NCBI GenBank assembly: GCA_023428265.1
Contig: JAEYYW010000025.1
Span: forward strand, 1-9,467
DNA length: 9,467 nt
Reading direction: 5' to 3'
Source of the DNA: Bacillota bacterium
Lineage (GTDB): Bacteria; Bacillota; Clostridia; Christensenellales; UMGS416
A program made the position numbers and the translations under genes. The notes beneath the pieces are model-generated. The model saw only the letters and a list, made by a program, of their open reading frames with translations. It had not been told where the DNA came from and ran no database searches. This document shows positions 8,083 to 9,467 of this stretch, one piece after another. How positions within the stretch are numbered: position 1 is the stretch's first letter; every line of letters starts with the position of its first letter.

Positions 8083-8925
8083 ATGGGCGAAGCGTTGTTT
8101 TTTGAGCGTCTGGCGTCGGGGGCTGTGCAATGCCATCTTTGCCCCCACGGCTGCCGGATCGGCGAGGGTGGCCGCGGCATCTGCGGTGTGCGGGAAAACC
8201 GGGGCGGAACGCTCCATTCCATGAATTACGGACTGCTCACCTCCATTGCCGCCGACCCGGTGGAGAAAAAACCGCTGCGGCATTTTCTGCCGGGCACGCG
8301 CACTCTCTCCTGCGGCAGCTTCGGCTGCAACCTGATGTGCCTGCACTGCCAGAACTGGCAGATTGCCAGGGGCAGGCCCGGCGCCATTGAGGTGACGCCG
8401 CAGGCCTTTGTGGCAATGGCCCGCGAGCAGGAATGCCCGTCGGTGGCGTTCACCTATAACGAGCCCGGTATGTTCTACGAATGGGTGCTGGATGCCGCCC
8501 GGGTGGCCCGCGCTGTGGAGTTGAAAACCATACTGGTCACCAACGGCTATCTGAACCGGGAGCCCCTCGCACGGTTGCTGCCCCACATCGACGCGATGAA
8601 TGTGGATCTGAAGGCCTTCACCGAAGAAGGCTACCGGAAGGTGGGCGGCACGCTCTCGCCGGTGATGGAATATATCGAGGCTGCCCATGCCTCCTGCCAT
8701 GTGGAGGTCACGATGCTGCTGGTGCCCGGCATCATCGATACGGCGGAGGAAGTGGAGGCGGCGGCCATATGGCTCTCCGGCCTTTCGCCGAAGCTGCCGC
8801 TGCACCTCACAAGGTGCTTCCCGGCATTTCGGCACACGGCGGAGCCCACCCCAATCCCGTTTATGCACAAGGCAGCGGATGCAGCCCGGAAGCATATAGA
8901 GTATGTGTATCTGGGGAATGTATAA
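8083..8925 (+). CDS. amrS: AmmeMemoRadiSam-type radical SAM protein, shortened C-terminus
   Basis: This 280-residue protein belongs to the PflA-like radical SAM group (COG1180), AmmeMemoRadiSam subtype. The cluster motif is Cys82-x3-Cys86-x2-Cys89 (GCNLMCLHCQNW), binding a 4Fe-4S cluster that cleaves S-adenosylmethionine. An N-terminal cysteine set (Cys17, Cys20, Cys24, Cys34, in CHLCPHGC and GICGVRENRGG) and DPVEKKPLRHFLPG are typical of the subtype. Further landmarks are TYNEP, ILVTNGY and MNVDLKAF. Its reaction is unknown; relatives are encoded with AMMECR1 and MEMO homologues, neither of which is in this window. Many relatives, as I recall them, continue past the YVYxGN strand into a short cysteine-rich tail (TYCPxCG); this one stops right after YVYLGNV. 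AAGGGG at 8070-8075 lies 7 bases before the ATG. The gene is divergent from the lipoprotein gene. Confidence 0.85.
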   Translation: MGEALFFERLASGAVQCHLCPHGCRIGEGGRGICGVRENRGGTLHSMNYGLLTSIAADPVEKKPLRHFLPGTRTLSCGSFGCNLMCLHCQNWQIARGRPGAIEVTPQAFVAMAREQECPSVAFTYNEPGMFYEWVLDAARVARAVELKTILVTNGYLNREPLARLLPHIDAMNVDLKAFTEEGYRKVGGTLSPVMEYIEAAHASCHVEVTMLLVPGIIDTAEEVEAAAIWLSGLSPKLPLHLTRCFPAFRHTAEPTPIPFMHKAADAARKHIEYVYLGNV

Positions 8926-8955
8926 GAGAAAGCTTATTTGAAAGGGTTTGGCCGT

Positions 8956-9453
8956 ATGAGTGATTTCGCGTGGGGCTTTGTACATACGGAGAAGGATTTG
9001 CAGGAGCTCTCTTTTTGTGTTCAGCGCATAGCTCTGAACAATGGATTTGCACTAAAGACTGGATATAACGTATTCAATTACTTGTTGGAGAACTTTATTG
9101 ATTCATTCCGGCTTGATGTTTCGAAGAATAAGGGAGCTTTGCCCTTTGAGGTAATCTCGAGCCCGCTCGATGACAATACAGAGAACCTCCTAACAGGAGA
9201 TCCGTTGACTGGCTGTGAGATTGTCGAATGCCTATTATCAAGGATGAAACGTATTGAAGCATTTATAAGGGAATGTTTACAAATTGGTGGTGTTACAAAG
9301 ATCGAGTTGAATATCAATATTGATTTTGCAGAACTCAATAACTACAATCAGTATACTATTCTTTCTGAAGACTTTGCTGACTTGATGTTAGTCTTCTATA
9401 AAAAGTGCGAAAACTCTACACCATCTGTTCGTTTTTTGTTTGAGGAGGAGTGA
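8956..9453 (+). CDS. Unrecognised protein in AT-rich DNA
   Basis: I do not recognise this 165-residue protein. It has no signal peptide or membrane segment and reads as soluble and acidic overall, with the C-terminus ending FLFEEE. A mixed alpha/beta pattern is visible: helical stretches near residues 12-30, 38-52 and 85-108, and strands such as KIELNINIDF near 115-124. The ATG at 8956 is preceded by AAAGGG (8940-8945) at 10 bases; a TTG at 8938 would add six residues. Base composition is unlike the neighbours: 9301-9360 has 16 G+C of 60, whereas 8581-8640 has 34 of 60, and codons such as ATA, TTA and AAT are common. This suggests recent transfer. Its last codons contain the GAGGAGGAG ribosome binding site of the next gene, so the two are probably one operon. 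A small immunity or antitoxin-like role is possible but is only a guess from size and setting. Confidence 0.65.
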   Translation: MSDFAWGFVHTEKDLQELSFCVQRIALNNGFALKTGYNVFNYLLENFIDSFRLDVSKNKGALPFEVISSPLDDNTENLLTGDPLTGCEIVECLLSRMKRIEAFIRECLQIGGVTKIELNINIDFAELNNYNQYTILSEDFADLMLVFYKKCENSTPSVRFLFEEE

Positions 9454-9456
9454 AGT

Positions 9457-9467
9457 ATGGGCATCAT
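9457..9467 (+). CDS. Start of a further gene, cut by the window end
   Basis: An ATG at 9457, beginning Met-Gly-Ile, lies 3 bases after the preceding stop and 6 bases after a very strong GAGGAGGAG (9442-9450). Spacing and ribosome binding site make it a likely gene start, translationally linked to the AT-rich gene before it. Too little is present to say what it encodes. Confidence 0.55.

Noticed and set aside
8922..8940. Terminator after the radical SAM gene (ATAAG/CTTAT hairpin)
   Set aside because: The stem is only 5 bp and AT-rich, and it is followed by TTGAAA rather than a T-run, so it is too weak to call.

Overview
The window looks like a piece of a Gram-positive, Clostridia-like (Firmicutes) chromosome of fairly high G+C. 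I infer this from strong GGAGG-type ribosome binding sites ahead of most genes, sigma-A-like promoters (TTGAAT-17-TATAAT and TTGACA-17-TATTCT), U-tailed hairpin terminators, and gene families common in gut Clostridia (YmgE-type membrane proteins, an Amidase_6 protein, a LURP-one/YxjI protein and a PflA-like radical SAM enzyme). No rRNA, tRNA, CRISPR array, insertion sequence or prophage module was seen.

Layout. Bases 1-1733 hold the tail of one GlsB/YeaQ/YmgE membrane protein with its terminator, a second intact paralogue, a putative Amidase_6 cysteine amidase and a LURP-one-related protein closed by a strong terminator. Bases 1734-2029 are a regulatory region with two good promoters, a possible 28-codon leader ORF and a 12-bp direct repeat. 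Bases 2030-5583 are a translationally coupled pair of ABC half-transporters, most likely forming a heterodimeric exporter. A separate promoter then drives a 6-phosphofructokinase (5660-6730), followed by a terminator and a small DUF5658 membrane protein. A lipoprotein gene lies on the minus strand (7187-7981). It converges on the DUF5658 gene and is divergent from an AmmeMemoRadiSam-type radical SAM protein (8083-8925). From about 8925 the base composition falls sharply and an unrecognised 165-residue protein begins, closely spaced to a further gene that runs off the end.

How the genes fit together. Only the ABC pair is clearly one functional unit. pfkA and the lipoprotein gene each have a promoter of their own, and the rest look like independent housekeeping or accessory genes. 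I did not find a convincing new multi-gene system. The points most worth checking are the two-promoter leader of the ABC operon, the tandem YmgE genes, the Gly/Lys active-site combination of the phosphofructokinase, the predicted leaderless lipoprotein mRNA, and the abrupt end of the radical SAM protein next to an AT-rich, probably transferred, gene pair.
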